Under the pieces are notes generated by a model, which searched no databases, was not told the origin of the DNA, and worked only from the letters and a program-made list of their open reading frames with translations. A DNA stretch of 64,000 nucleotides from Phycisphaeraceae bacterium (lineage in GTDB: Bacteria; Planctomycetota; Phycisphaerae; Phycisphaerales; UBA1924), in the NCBI GenBank assembly GCA_019636795.1, contig JAHBWW010000007.1:62001-126000 (forward strand). Direction: 5' to 3'. Positions 9,350 through 16,792 of this stretch are shown here, one piece after another. The translations under genes and the position numbers were made by a program. Position 1 is the stretch's first letter. Every line of letters starts with the position of its first letter.

Positions 9350-9598
9350 TCACTCAACCCCGTGGGCCTGCTTGATAAACATGATCGCTTCGCCGACAGT
9401 ACGGATCTTCTCCGCCTGGTCATCCGGAATCGACGTCTCGAACTCGTCCTCAAACTCCATGACGAGTTCTACCGTGTCCAGACTGTCCGCATTCAAGTCA
9501 TCCACGAAGCTTGTATCCCGCGTGATGGTCGACTTATCGGCTCCCAGCTGGTTGGCAACGATGTCGATCACCTTCGCTTCGATTTCTTGCTCGGTCAC
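9350..9598 (-). CDS. acpP: Acyl carrier protein
   Basis: An 82-residue acidic four-helix carrier that holds the growing acyl chain on a phosphopantetheine arm. The attachment site is Ser39 in '[16 protein letters not shown]', an exact family motif. Length and acidity are standard, with a short C-terminal 'KQAHGVE'. It is the first gene of a probable acpP-fabF(-fliN) unit; its product is the substrate carrier for FabF encoded next. Confidence 0.97.
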   Translation of the reverse strand: MTEQEIEAKVIDIVANQLGADKSTITRDTSFVDDLNADSLDTVELVMEFEDEFETSIPDDQAEKIRTVGEAIMFIKQAHGVE

Positions 9599-9949
9599 GC
9601 TTCAGTCTCCACAACGGTCGGATGAGGCCGAGACCCACGCTGGCCCGGGCGGGGACCACCCCACGCTCACCCCAGTAGCCGCGATTCTAGCAACTCCACC
9701 GCCGACCCGCCAAGCATCCCACTTTCCCACCCACATTTCCAGTCCCCCGCGCCGATTTCCATACCGCGCAACCCGGTCCGGTTATGCCGCCCACGCCCAC
9801 GATTCTCCTCTTTGACCTTCTTCACACCCTCTATCACCCCCTCAATCACGCCGATGCACCAGAGCAACAGGTTCCTGACACCCGCGTCCGGACCCCGTCG
9901 CCACAATCCCGTTCGGATCGTGTTCAGAGCAGCACGGAGGTCGATTGAC
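9599..9949. other. Intergenic region between acpP and DUF1444-like gene
   Basis: A 351-base divergent interval that must hold the acpP promoter (minus strand) and the promoter of the downstream plus-strand gene. A plus-strand frame is open from 9812, but its composition (TPSITPSITP) is low-complexity and the real start is at 9950. I see no RNA gene or clear operator. Confidence 0.5.
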
Positions 9950-10750
9950 ATGGCCCACATGCCCCAGGAACCCGAGGCCTTTGCAGAACAGGTCGCCATC
10001 CTTCTCAAACGCCTCCAGCCCGAATACGACGTCGACCTCGTCGGGCCACGCGAACTCATCGTCAATGGCCGACGCCTCGACCTCGAAAACCTCTTCCGCA
10101 TGGTCGCCCACGAACCGAACCGCGGAACCGAAATCGTCGAGCACTTCCTCGAACAACTCTTCTCCTCCGACGCCCTCTCACTGGCCGACCTCAACTTTGA
10201 TCTCGCACGCCCGCGCATCATGCCGCGCATTCAACCCGAATCCATCTTCGAACACCTCAGCCGCGACCTGGTCGCCCATGTCCCGTTCGTCAATGGCACC
10301 GTCATCGTCTTCGTCCTCGACATGCCACAGATGACCGTCAGCCTCACCACCGAGCAGACCGTCCGCTGGAATGTCAGCATGGAAGACCTCGACACCATCG
10401 CACGCGAAAATCTTGAGGCCTACGCACCCGAGTTTGACCTTCAGGTCATCGAAAGCCGCGAGGGTGGCAAAGCCATCATCGTCGCCGAACAGGACGGCTA
10501 CGACGCCGCACGCCTCCTCATTTCAAGCCTCTACAACAAACTCGCCTCACACCTCGGAGGCGACTTCTACGTCGCAACCCCCGCACGCGACATGTTCCTC
10601 GCACTGTCGCTCAAGCCCAAAGAGTTCTGCGACCGACTCCAGGCCCGCGTCGAAGAAGACTACCGACGCCTCCCATACCCCATCTGCAGCGAACTGTTCT
10701 ACGTCACCCGCGACGGCGTCGCCGGCACCCGCGGCAAACTCGCCGCATAA
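9950..10750 (+). CDS. DUF1444-like (UPF0354/YtpQ-type) protein
   Basis: A 266-residue soluble protein without signal peptide or membrane segments. The pattern 'YDVDLVGPRELIVNGRRLDL' followed by alpha/beta segments, 'VTRDGVAGTRG' at the C-terminus and 'YVATPARDMFLAL' near residue 215 resembles the DUF1444 (YtpQ) family, whose biochemical role is unknown. The ATG at 9950 has GGAGG nine bases upstream, which rules out an earlier start at 9812. The next gene (trpG/pabA) begins 136 bases downstream, after a palindromic repeat. The family assignment is from memory of motifs and is moderately sure. Confidence 0.65.
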   Translation: MAHMPQEPEAFAEQVAILLKRLQPEYDVDLVGPRELIVNGRRLDLENLFRMVAHEPNRGTEIVEHFLEQLFSSDALSLADLNFDLARPRIMPRIQPESIFEHLSRDLVAHVPFVNGTVIVFVLDMPQMTVSLTTEQTVRWNVSMEDLDTIARENLEAYAPEFDLQVIESREGGKAIIVAEQDGYDAARLLISSLYNKLASHLGGDFYVATPARDMFLALSLKPKEFCDRLQARVEEDYRRLPYPICSELFYVTRDGVAGTRGKLAA

Positions 10751-10771
10751 CCAGACCCTTGCATTCGGACG

Positions 10772-10833
10772 CCGGTTCTTTGGGCGCACTCCTGCTTCCA
10801 ATCCGCCCATCGCTTCGACGCCCAAAGATCCGG
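10772..10833. repeat. 62-bp imperfect palindrome, copy 1
   Basis: Left arm 10772-10786 (CCGGTTCTTTGGGCG) and right arm 10819-10833 pair in 14 of 15 positions around a 32-base loop. A second copy with the same arm length and loop length lies at 11717-11778, on the other side of trpG/pabA. It could form a long hairpin in the RNA. Confidence 0.8.
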
Positions 10834-10873
10834 GTCAGAGACTCGCTCGATTCCAACTGCACCAACGCTGCCC

Positions 10874-10879
10874 TAAACT
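10874..10879 (+). promoter_or_regulatory. -10 box for leaderless trpG/pabA transcript
   Basis: TAAACT, seven bases before the GTG start at 10887, with TTCCAA 17 bases upstream as a weak -35. No ribosome-binding site is visible before the GTG. Confidence 0.45.
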
Positions 10880-10886
10880 CGCTCCT

Positions 10887-11531
10887 GTGATTCTGCTCAT
10901 CGACAACTACGACAGTTTCACGTGGAATCTCGTCCAGAGACTCGGGGAAATCGACCCCTCGCTCGAGCCCGGACGCGACCTGGTCGTCGTCCGCGCTGAC
11001 AAACTCGCCCCACAAGACGCCGACGCTCTCGACCACGGGCGCGGCCCCACACACCTTATCATCTCACCCGGACCCTGCACCCCCAAAGAAGCCGGCAACT
11101 CACCCGCCATGATCGCCCATTTCGCGGGACGCATCCCCATCCTCGGCGTCTGCCTCGGGCACCAGTGCATGGCCGACCTGAACGGCATGGATGTCGTCCG
11201 CCACACCATCCAGATGCACGGCAAGACCAGCCCCATCTCCCACGACGGACGCGGAGTGTTTGCGGGTTTGCCGAATCCATTTATCGCGACTCGATACCAC
11301 TCTCTCGTCGTCAGGCCCGAGTCGATCGCGCCCGATGGCGACTGGGAAGTTTCAGCCTGGTGCGAGGACACATTGCCCGACGGAAGGCGCGAGCGGGTGG
11401 TCATGGGGTTGCGCCGGGTGTGGCAGGATGCGGGCAAGGCGCCGGTCGAGGGGGTGCAGTTTCACCCCGAGAGTTTCCTGACGCTCGATGGGCCACAGTT
11501 GCTTACAAATTTCCTGAACATGGGACGCTAA
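10887..11531 (+). CDS. trpG: Anthranilate/aminodeoxychorismate synthase glutaminase subunit
   Basis: Class I glutamine amidotransferase (214 residues) that makes ammonia from glutamine for a chorismate-using partner (TrpE or PabB). The sequence starts 'ILLIDNYDSFTWNL', followed by 'IISPGPCTPKEAG', the nucleophile Cys in 'ILGVCLGHQCMA', the 'YHSLVV' strand and the His/Glu pair in 'VEGVQFHPESFLT', so all three catalytic residues are present. The start is a GTG; the frame is open further upstream but that stretch is not conserved and crosses a palindromic repeat. No partner synthase gene is nearby, so trpG and pabA cannot be separated; the protein may serve both pathways. Confidence 0.9.
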   Translation: MILLIDNYDSFTWNLVQRLGEIDPSLEPGRDLVVVRADKLAPQDADALDHGRGPTHLIISPGPCTPKEAGNSPAMIAHFAGRIPILGVCLGHQCMADLNGMDVVRHTIQMHGKTSPISHDGRGVFAGLPNPFIATRYHSLVVRPESIAPDGDWEVSAWCEDTLPDGRRERVVMGLRRVWQDAGKAPVEGVQFHPESFLTLDGPQLLTNFLNMGR

Positions 11532-11562
11532 AACTGGACGCCGTAAATCTGGACGCTCTATC

Positions 11563-11687
11563 TGGACGCCGGAGGTTTGCACCGACAGGTGCACAGCTCC
11601 GGGTACGGAAGTGTGCGGGATCACCTGCGGTTTTTGGACGCCGGAGGTTTGCACCGACAGGTGCACACCTCCGGGTACGGAAGTGCG
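11563..11687. repeat. Two tandem 53-bp repeats with internal 34-bp palindromes
   Basis: Two nearly identical units start at 11563 and 11635 (72-base period). Each holds a palindrome, at 11569-11602 and 11641-11674: arms CCGGAGGTTTGCACC and its complement around the loop GACA, with two mismatches in copy 1 and one in copy 2. Shorter relatives (CTGGACGC) precede the first unit. The region lies just after the trpG stop and could act as 3' hairpins or be a REP-like element. Confidence 0.8.
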
Positions 11688-11716
11688 CAGGCGCTCGCGT
11701 GCGAATGTCGCGTGAC

Positions 11717-11778
11717 CCGGACCTTTGGGCGAGTACGAGCAAGGTCCATCGGGCGCAAGAGTGTGCCCAAAGATCCGG
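11717..11778. repeat. 62-bp imperfect palindrome, copy 2
   Basis: Left arm 11717-11731 (CCGGACCTTTGGGCG) and right arm 11764-11778 pair at 13 of 15 positions around a 32-base loop, the same geometry as the copy at 10772-10833. Parts of the loop match the reverse complement of the first copy's loop (CAAGAGTG versus CAGGAGTG), so the two are probably inverted relative to each other. No gene is seen between 11532 and 11853. Confidence 0.78.
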
Positions 11779-11853
11779 CGTCCAAAAGTCCGAATTCCAA
11801 ATCCCGAAGTCCTAAGTCCAGGAAAGATGCGACGACCCGCGCATGATCTACCG

Positions 11854-13065
11854 TCACTTGCAACCGACGGCGTAAGACGCAAGGAACATCTGGACATCGA
11901 AGAAATCAATGACCGTGTCGTAGTTCATATCGGCCTCAATATCCATGTTGGAGTATGCCGCGAGGAATGCCTGCGTATCAAAGTAGTCCACAGTTCCATC
12001 ACAGTTGAAGTCAGCAGAGCATGGCATTTTGTTGAATAAGTCCAGATCGTCGGCATCGACAATGTTGTCCCGGTTGAAGTCAACGCGAGGATCAAAGCCG
12101 GGGTCTCCCAATTCAAGATTGAAAGTGGATCGCATCAACTCGCGGGCTTCCTGACAGCGATACCCAGTTGTCGAAATTACTCCGTCGCGGCGGCCGAGTT
12201 CAACGTATCGGACAGTAAGGCCGGCATAACGAGCCCCAGTTGGAATCGAGGACCCCAATTCAGTCGTTCCAGAAAGCTCGAGTCGGTCTTTTTGAGGCTC
12301 AAGGGTGAAGTCTTCGCTATCAAAAAAACCGCCGACATTGATGTCGTCGATTCCATCACTGTCGATATAGCCCTGATGTGCCCACTCTCCCAATGATTCA
12401 CCCAAAGAGTCCTTTGCCCACCCTTCGATGGCGATGAAACTTCCTGACCTTCCCATACCTTGAGGAGTGACCGGCGGGCCGCACGGCACCAAAAACGAGT
12501 TTACAAGGCCAGCTTGTGGGACCTCCACTTCAAAAGCGATGGGAACAGACTGTCCAAGGCTGGAGTAGAACTCCCATGTAACTGTCGAGGAAGCCGATAC
12601 AATTCCCAGATTGAGAGTTAAACAGTCGTACAACTCTTCACACTCAATCGTCAGAATAGTCTGTTTGTAGGCTGCAGATCGAGATGAAACTTGCACTTGT
12701 CCAGAAGTCTTCGTGGCATGCGCAGTCGCTCCCACACCGGTCCCGATGCTCGAATCACAGCCAAGACAGCCGGTAACCGCAGCGCTTGCGCCGATTGCCT
12801 CTTCCTTGCAAAGATCCGCAGACATCCCGTCCGCATCGGAGTCAAGGGGCGTGCATGCACTGTCACACTCTTTACCCACTTCCAAAGCTGTCATCGCGGC
12901 GGAAGTGAGCACGATGCCTGGTGCGATTTCCTTAATGGGAAGTTCTTCCACCTCCCATCGGACCTGAAGATCCATATACCAGCATACCAACTCATTGTTG
13001 ATTGCTTTGATCTGTGCGGTTGCCATCGTTGAAACGATGGCCAAGAAAAAGATTGCTGCACGCAT
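11854..13065 (-). CDS. Secreted protein with dockerin-like C-terminal doublet
   Basis: A 403-residue exported protein of unknown function. Residues 1-17 are a signal peptide ('MRAAIFFLAIVSTMATA'). The body has many cysteines ('ECDSACTPLDSDADGMSADL', 'CLGCDSSIG') suggesting disulfides and contains Asp/Asn-rich calcium-like loops. The last 55 residues hold two dockerin-like repeats ('DYFDTQAFLAAY', 'DFFDVQMFLASY') and end in GCK, as in three other secreted proteins of the window that end in GCP. An extra 'DFNRDNIVDADDLDLF' repeat lies about 50 residues earlier. AAAGGAGA five bases before the ATG decides the start. The gene has lower GC than its neighbours, which could mean recent acquisition. 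Confidence 0.78.
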   Translation of the reverse strand: MRAAIFFLAIVSTMATAQIKAINNELVCWYMDLQVRWEVEELPIKEIAPGIVLTSAAMTALEVGKECDSACTPLDSDADGMSADLCKEEAIGASAAVTGCLGCDSSIGTGVGATAHATKTSGQVQVSSRSAAYKQTILTIECEELYDCLTLNLGIVSASSTVTWEFYSSLGQSVPIAFEVEVPQAGLVNSFLVPCGPPVTPQGMGRSGSFIAIEGWAKDSLGESLGEWAHQGYIDSDGIDDINVGGFFDSEDFTLEPQKDRLELSGTTELGSSIPTGARYAGLTVRYVELGRRDGVISTTGYRCQEARELMRSTFNLELGDPGFDPRVDFNRDNIVDADDLDLFNKMPCSADFNCDGTVDYFDTQAFLAAYSNMDIEADMNYDTVIDFFDVQMFLASYAVGCK

Positions 13066-13138
13066 GTGAATCTCCTTTACACCCTATAACGGAGATTCGG
13101 TCGCCGGTTGCACACCTTTTCAAGCAATCGCACCTAAA

Positions 13139-13420
13139 TCAATCCTGAATCGCCTGCCGCGCCGACCCCGCTTCGCCCCGCGGCGGATTGGCTTCTTCTC
13201 GAAGTTTCATCAGGTATCGCGCATACTCCTCGTTGGTCATGTCGCCTTGAGGCGGCAGATTCGTGCCCGCAGGCATCTGCACCACCGGCCTCTCAAGCAA
13301 CTGCTTTTGCCGCTCGGTCAGCTCCGGCGCAGCAGGCCCCATGAGTGTGCGAACGATCATCACTGCCGCAGCCACAAAGAGCACGCCCGCGACAATCCCA
13401 AGTATGTGTTGTTTCTTCAT
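13139..13420 (-). CDS. Small single-pass membrane protein
   Basis: A 93-residue protein: short basic N-terminus 'MKKQH', one hydrophobic helix at about residues 7-27 and a polar tail rich in Pro, Glu and Arg ('PELTERQKQLLERPVVQMP'). I do not recognise a family. It begins 12 bases after the stop of the upstream pseudopilin gene, so the two are almost certainly one operon; this suggests a role in the same pilus-like or secretion assembly, perhaps as an accessory anchor. That is inference from position only. Confidence 0.7.
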   Translation of the reverse strand: MKKQHILGIVAGVLFVAAAVMIVRTLMGPAAPELTERQKQLLERPVVQMPAGTNLPPQGDMTNEEYARYLMKLREEANPPRGEAGSARQAIQD

Positions 13421-13432
13421 GGTGTGCTGTAC

Positions 13433-14440
13433 TCACCGTGCCAGATCGCGTCCCTTGATGCCGTTGCGTGTTGCCCAGAAGTGTGCGGGATAGCTGCCCG
13501 GGTTGAGCGAATCGCCGTTTTCGAGGTTGTCCTTATCCATGCCGTAGGGGCGAAGCACCGTGTTGGCGATCGGGTTCCAGACGTCAGTCGGGATGAAATC
13601 GCGCGCCCGCACAGGATCGGGATCAGCAGCACGTTCGTAGAGATCGGCCATATCAACACGGCTCACGCTGCCGTCGGCTGTAGTGACCTGAGGCAGGGCA
13701 AGCGGGTTGTTCCAGTTCGGGCTGAATGGCTGGCGGGGGAAGGCGAAAGTCTGCGGAAAGCCTGGAATGATGGCCGAAGGAATGCGCGAGCGCTGCGTGG
13801 TGTCAAAACGTTCCCAGATGATGACCTTTGCACTCGGGTACGTCACATGGTCGATGCGGTTGCGCCGCACTTTGGATGCTATCGCATCTGCGGGGACATT
13901 GTTGCCGCGAGGCGTGGTTGAGTACCGCTCAGGCGCATACCAGGTTGTCGGACTGAGAATGTAGGATGTATCCCAGATCCAGCTGCTGAAGTTGCCGTTG
14001 CCATAGACGATGAGATCGAGGTAACGCTGTTTTGGCATCGGGTCAAGAGGAGCGAACTGGATGTCAGACGCCCAGTCATTCTCGCTCAGGTCGGCTGCAA
14101 CGAGGCTGTACCAGTGAAAGGCGTACATTTCGCTGTACCACACGCCGGGCGAGTTGAAGATATAGGTACCGCCGAAACCGGGCTTACGCACGCGCGCCCA
14201 CCCGCCAAATCCTCCAGCCGTCGTTTCGTTGAACGGATTGATGAGCGAGCCATTGTTGTCACTTTGATACATCGCGGAGATCTGGCTCAGGCTCCGCAGG
14301 TTCATGGAACTGACCAGATTCTGCCCGGCCCGACGTGCCTCGCTCAGCGCTGGCAGCAGAATGCCGATGAGCAGCGCGATGATCGCAATGACAACCAACA
14401 ACTCGATCAGCGTGAATGCGCGGCGTCCGTATGATCGCAT
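13433..14440 (-). CDS. Type II pseudopilin-like protein (prepilin N-methylation signal)
   Basis: A 335-residue protein with a class III prepilin signal: 'MRSYGRRAFTLIELLVVIAI', cut by a prepilin peptidase before Phe, with the conserved Glu at +5 and a hydrophobic helix continuing 'IALLIGILLPALSEARR'. The large C-terminal domain has a planctomycete-type pseudopilin composition (many Trp/Tyr/Pro). By family it is exported and assembled into short type II secretion or pilus-like fibres at the inner membrane. AAGGGG before the ATG at 14440 decides the start. Upstream of it lies a 348-base divergent region; downstream a small membrane protein gene follows. A second pseudopilin sits at 42.3-43.3 kb. 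Confidence 0.88.
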   Translation of the reverse strand: MRSYGRRAFTLIELLVVIAIIALLIGILLPALSEARRAGQNLVSSMNLRSLSQISAMYQSDNNGSLINPFNETTAGGFGGWARVRKPGFGGTYIFNSPGVWYSEMYAFHWYSLVAADLSENDWASDIQFAPLDPMPKQRYLDLIVYGNGNFSSWIWDTSYILSPTTWYAPERYSTTPRGNNVPADAIASKVRRNRIDHVTYPSAKVIIWERFDTTQRSRIPSAIIPGFPQTFAFPRQPFSPNWNNPLALPQVTTADGSVSRVDMADLYERAADPDPVRARDFIPTDVWNPIANTVLRPYGMDKDNLENGDSLNPGSYPAHFWATRNGIKGRDLAR

Positions 14441-14788
14441 GACTTTCCCCTTCTCAACCGAGGCCCCCCCTCGGATACTGAACATTTCTGGCATCAGGGT
14501 GAATTCCCTGATGTGTGGCGACCCCGGAATCGGGCCGATGTGAACAGTCTACCCGAAGATCGTCGGGCGTGCTAGAGATTGTTCGGCGGGTTTGTGGTTA
14601 CAGATCCCATTTTGGGGGTTTGTGACTTATTTCCGACCTGAGAGGGCGGAAGCGGAGGCCATCGGCGGGTGTTGGGTCGGGCGTTGAATTGACCGATGAT
14701 CTGGGGGGCCGACGGGCCGTTATGGTCTTGATGATGCTGCGGGCGATGAGGCCCGCGGCCTTGAGCGAAGATATACCCTGGAGAGCCG
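14441..14788. other. Divergent intergenic region, pseudopilin / GH15
   Basis: 348 bases without a gene. It contains small hairpins (CCCGA/TCGGG around 14554-14570 and GCGGGC/GCCCGC around 14739-14756). It must hold promoters for both flanking genes; no clear -35/-10 pair could be fixed by eye. Confidence 0.4.
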
Positions 14789-16792
14789 ATGCCTCGCGAC
14801 TTGCCGGTCGGAAATGGGAGCCTGTTGATCGCTTTTGACAGGCATTATCGCCTGCGCGATTTGTATTACCCGAATGTCGGGCGACACCATCACACAGCCG
14901 GGCACCCGCAGAAGTTCGGTGTCTGGGCGGATGGGGAGTTTGCATGGATCGATGAGGCCGGGTGGGAGCGGGAACTGCGGTATCGGACCGACACGCTGGT
15001 GACCGAGGTTCGGCTTGTCCACAAGGGACTGGGCCTGGAACTGACGTGCAACGACGCGGTGGATTTTCACGAGGCGGTGTACTTCCGGCGGTGCGTGGTG
15101 CGCGACCTCAAGGGAAAACCCCGCGATGTCCGCGTCTTCTACCACATCGACCTGTCGATCAAGGGATCGGCGGTCGGGGACACGGCCAACTACGACCCGC
15201 AGACCAACTCGGTGGTGTTGTATAAGGAAGACGCGTACTTCCTGATCAATGCGTGCGACCAGCACAAGTGCGGGATCGACCATTGGGCGATCGGGACCAA
15301 GCGCATCGGCGACGCTGAGGGGACGTGGCGCGACGCTGAGGACGGGCAACTGGGGCGCAACGCGATCAGCCAGGGAAGCGTTGACGCGACGGTCGGGTTC
15401 AACCTTCAGATTCAGCCCAACGACGAGGCGTATGTGATCAGTTGGATCGCGTGCGGCGAGACGTATGACGATGTGAAGAGACTCAACAAGCGGATCTGGG
15501 AGAAAAGCCCGGACAGGCTGGTGGCGCGGACGGAGGCGTATTGGAGGTTGTGGGCGCGGAAGGAGCCGCTGAACACGACGCCGCTGCCCGAGAACATCCG
15601 CGATGCGTTCTATAGAAGCCAGTTGATCATGCGGACGCAGATCGACAACGGGGGCGCGATCGTTGCGGCCAACGACAGCGACATCACGCAGTTCGGGGGC
15701 GATCATTACAGTTATTGCTGGATGCGCGATGGGGCGTTGGTGGCGTATGCGCTGGTGCTTGCGGGGCAGAGCGAACTGAGCCGGAGTTTTTTCAGGTTTG
15801 CAGCCAGGTGTGTGCGTGAGGATGGGTTCTTTCTGCACAAGTACACGCCGCAGGGGAAACTGGCGTCGAGTTGGCATCCGTGGATGCTTGGCGGGCAGCG
15901 GGTGCTGCCGATTCAGCAGGATGAGACGGCATTGGTGACGTGGGCACTGCGGCGACACTTCGAGACGTTCCGCGATGTAGAGTTCATCAAGCCGTTGTAT
16001 ACGCCGCTGGTTGCCAAGCCGGCCGAGTGGATGCTGGAATATCGCGATCACAACGGGCTGCCGCAGCCGAGTTGGGATTTGTGGGAAGAACGGCGTGGCG
16101 TGCACACGTTCACGGTGGCATCGACGATCGGGGCGCTGGAGGCTGCGAGCCTGTTTGCGGCGGATTTCGGGGAGATGGATCGGGCAGCGAAGTTCAAGGA
16201 GGGTGCGGAGCGAATGCGGGCGGCACTGCGCAAGCACCTGTGGCACGAAGGGCACGGGTGCTTTGCGCGCATGGCGGTGCCGCTGGCCGATGGTGGTTAT
16301 CGGCTTGATCTGACGGCCGACTCGGCGAACTTTTCGCTGTTTGCGTTTGCCGGTCTGGATGCGGACGATCCGATGGTGGTTGCGGAGATGGGACGGATCC
16401 GCGAGCGGCTCTGGGTCAAGACAGAGGTCGGGGGCATCGCGCGCTATGAGCACGACTATTACCATCAGGTCGAAGCGAGCGACATCGAGCGTGTGCCGGG
16501 AAATCCGTGGGTGATCTGTACGCTGTGGCAGGCGCAGTATGTGATCGCGCGGGCCAGGACGCCGGCGGAGTTGCGGCAGGCGCTGCCGCTCATGGAGTGG
16601 GCGGTGTCGCGGGCGTTTGAGTCGGGAGTTCTGGCCGAGCAGTATCACCCGTACACGGGCGCGCCGATGAGCGTGAGCCCGCTGACGTGGAGTCACTCGA
16701 CGTTCGTTGTGGCGTGCGTCGAGTACCTGCGCAAACACGAGGCACTGGCAGCAGCAGCGCGGGACCGGCAGTGGGAAGATCGGGCGATTTAG
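14789..16792 (+). CDS. Glycoside hydrolase family 15 protein (glucoamylase/trehalase type)
   Basis: A 667-residue cytoplasmic enzyme without signal peptide. An N-terminal beta-sandwich starts 'LPVGNGSLLIAFDRHYRLRD', typical of bacterial GH15. The (alpha/alpha)6 barrel follows with 'GGDHYSYCWMRDGAL' and the general acid in 'SWDLWEERRGVHTF'. The general base lies in 'GVLAEQYHPYTG', followed by 'SPLTWSHSTFV'. By family it releases glucose from alpha-1,4-glucans, maltodextrins or trehalose; substrate cannot be fixed by eye. GGAGAG four bases before the ATG sets the start. The stop overlaps the convergent neighbour by four bases. Confidence 0.93.
   Translation: MPRDLPVGNGSLLIAFDRHYRLRDLYYPNVGRHHHTAGHPQKFGVWADGEFAWIDEAGWERELRYRTDTLVTEVRLVHKGLGLELTCNDAVDFHEAVYFRRCVVRDLKGKPRDVRVFYHIDLSIKGSAVGDTANYDPQTNSVVLYKEDAYFLINACDQHKCGIDHWAIGTKRIGDAEGTWRDAEDGQLGRNAISQGSVDATVGFNLQIQPNDEAYVISWIACGETYDDVKRLNKRIWEKSPDRLVARTEAYWRLWARKEPLNTTPLPENIRDAFYRSQLIMRTQIDNGGAIVAANDSDITQFGGDHYSYCWMRDGALVAYALVLAGQSELSRSFFRFAARCVREDGFFLHKYTPQGKLASSWHPWMLGGQRVLPIQQDETALVTWALRRHFETFRDVEFIKPLYTPLVAKPAEWMLEYRDHNGLPQPSWDLWEERRGVHTFTVASTIGALEAASLFAADFGEMDRAAKFKEGAERMRAALRKHLWHEGHGCFARMAVPLADGGYRLDLTADSANFSLFAFAGLDADDPMVVAEMGRIRERLWVKTEVGGIARYEHDYYHQVEASDIERVPGNPWVICTLWQAQYVIARARTPAELRQALPLMEWAVSRAFESGVLAEQYHPYTGAPMSVSPLTWSHSTFVVACVEYLRKHEALAAAARDRQWEDRAI

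Noticed and set aside
11563-11687. Possible CRISPR array
   Set aside because: Only two units, long palindromes, no variable spacers of constant size and no cas gene.
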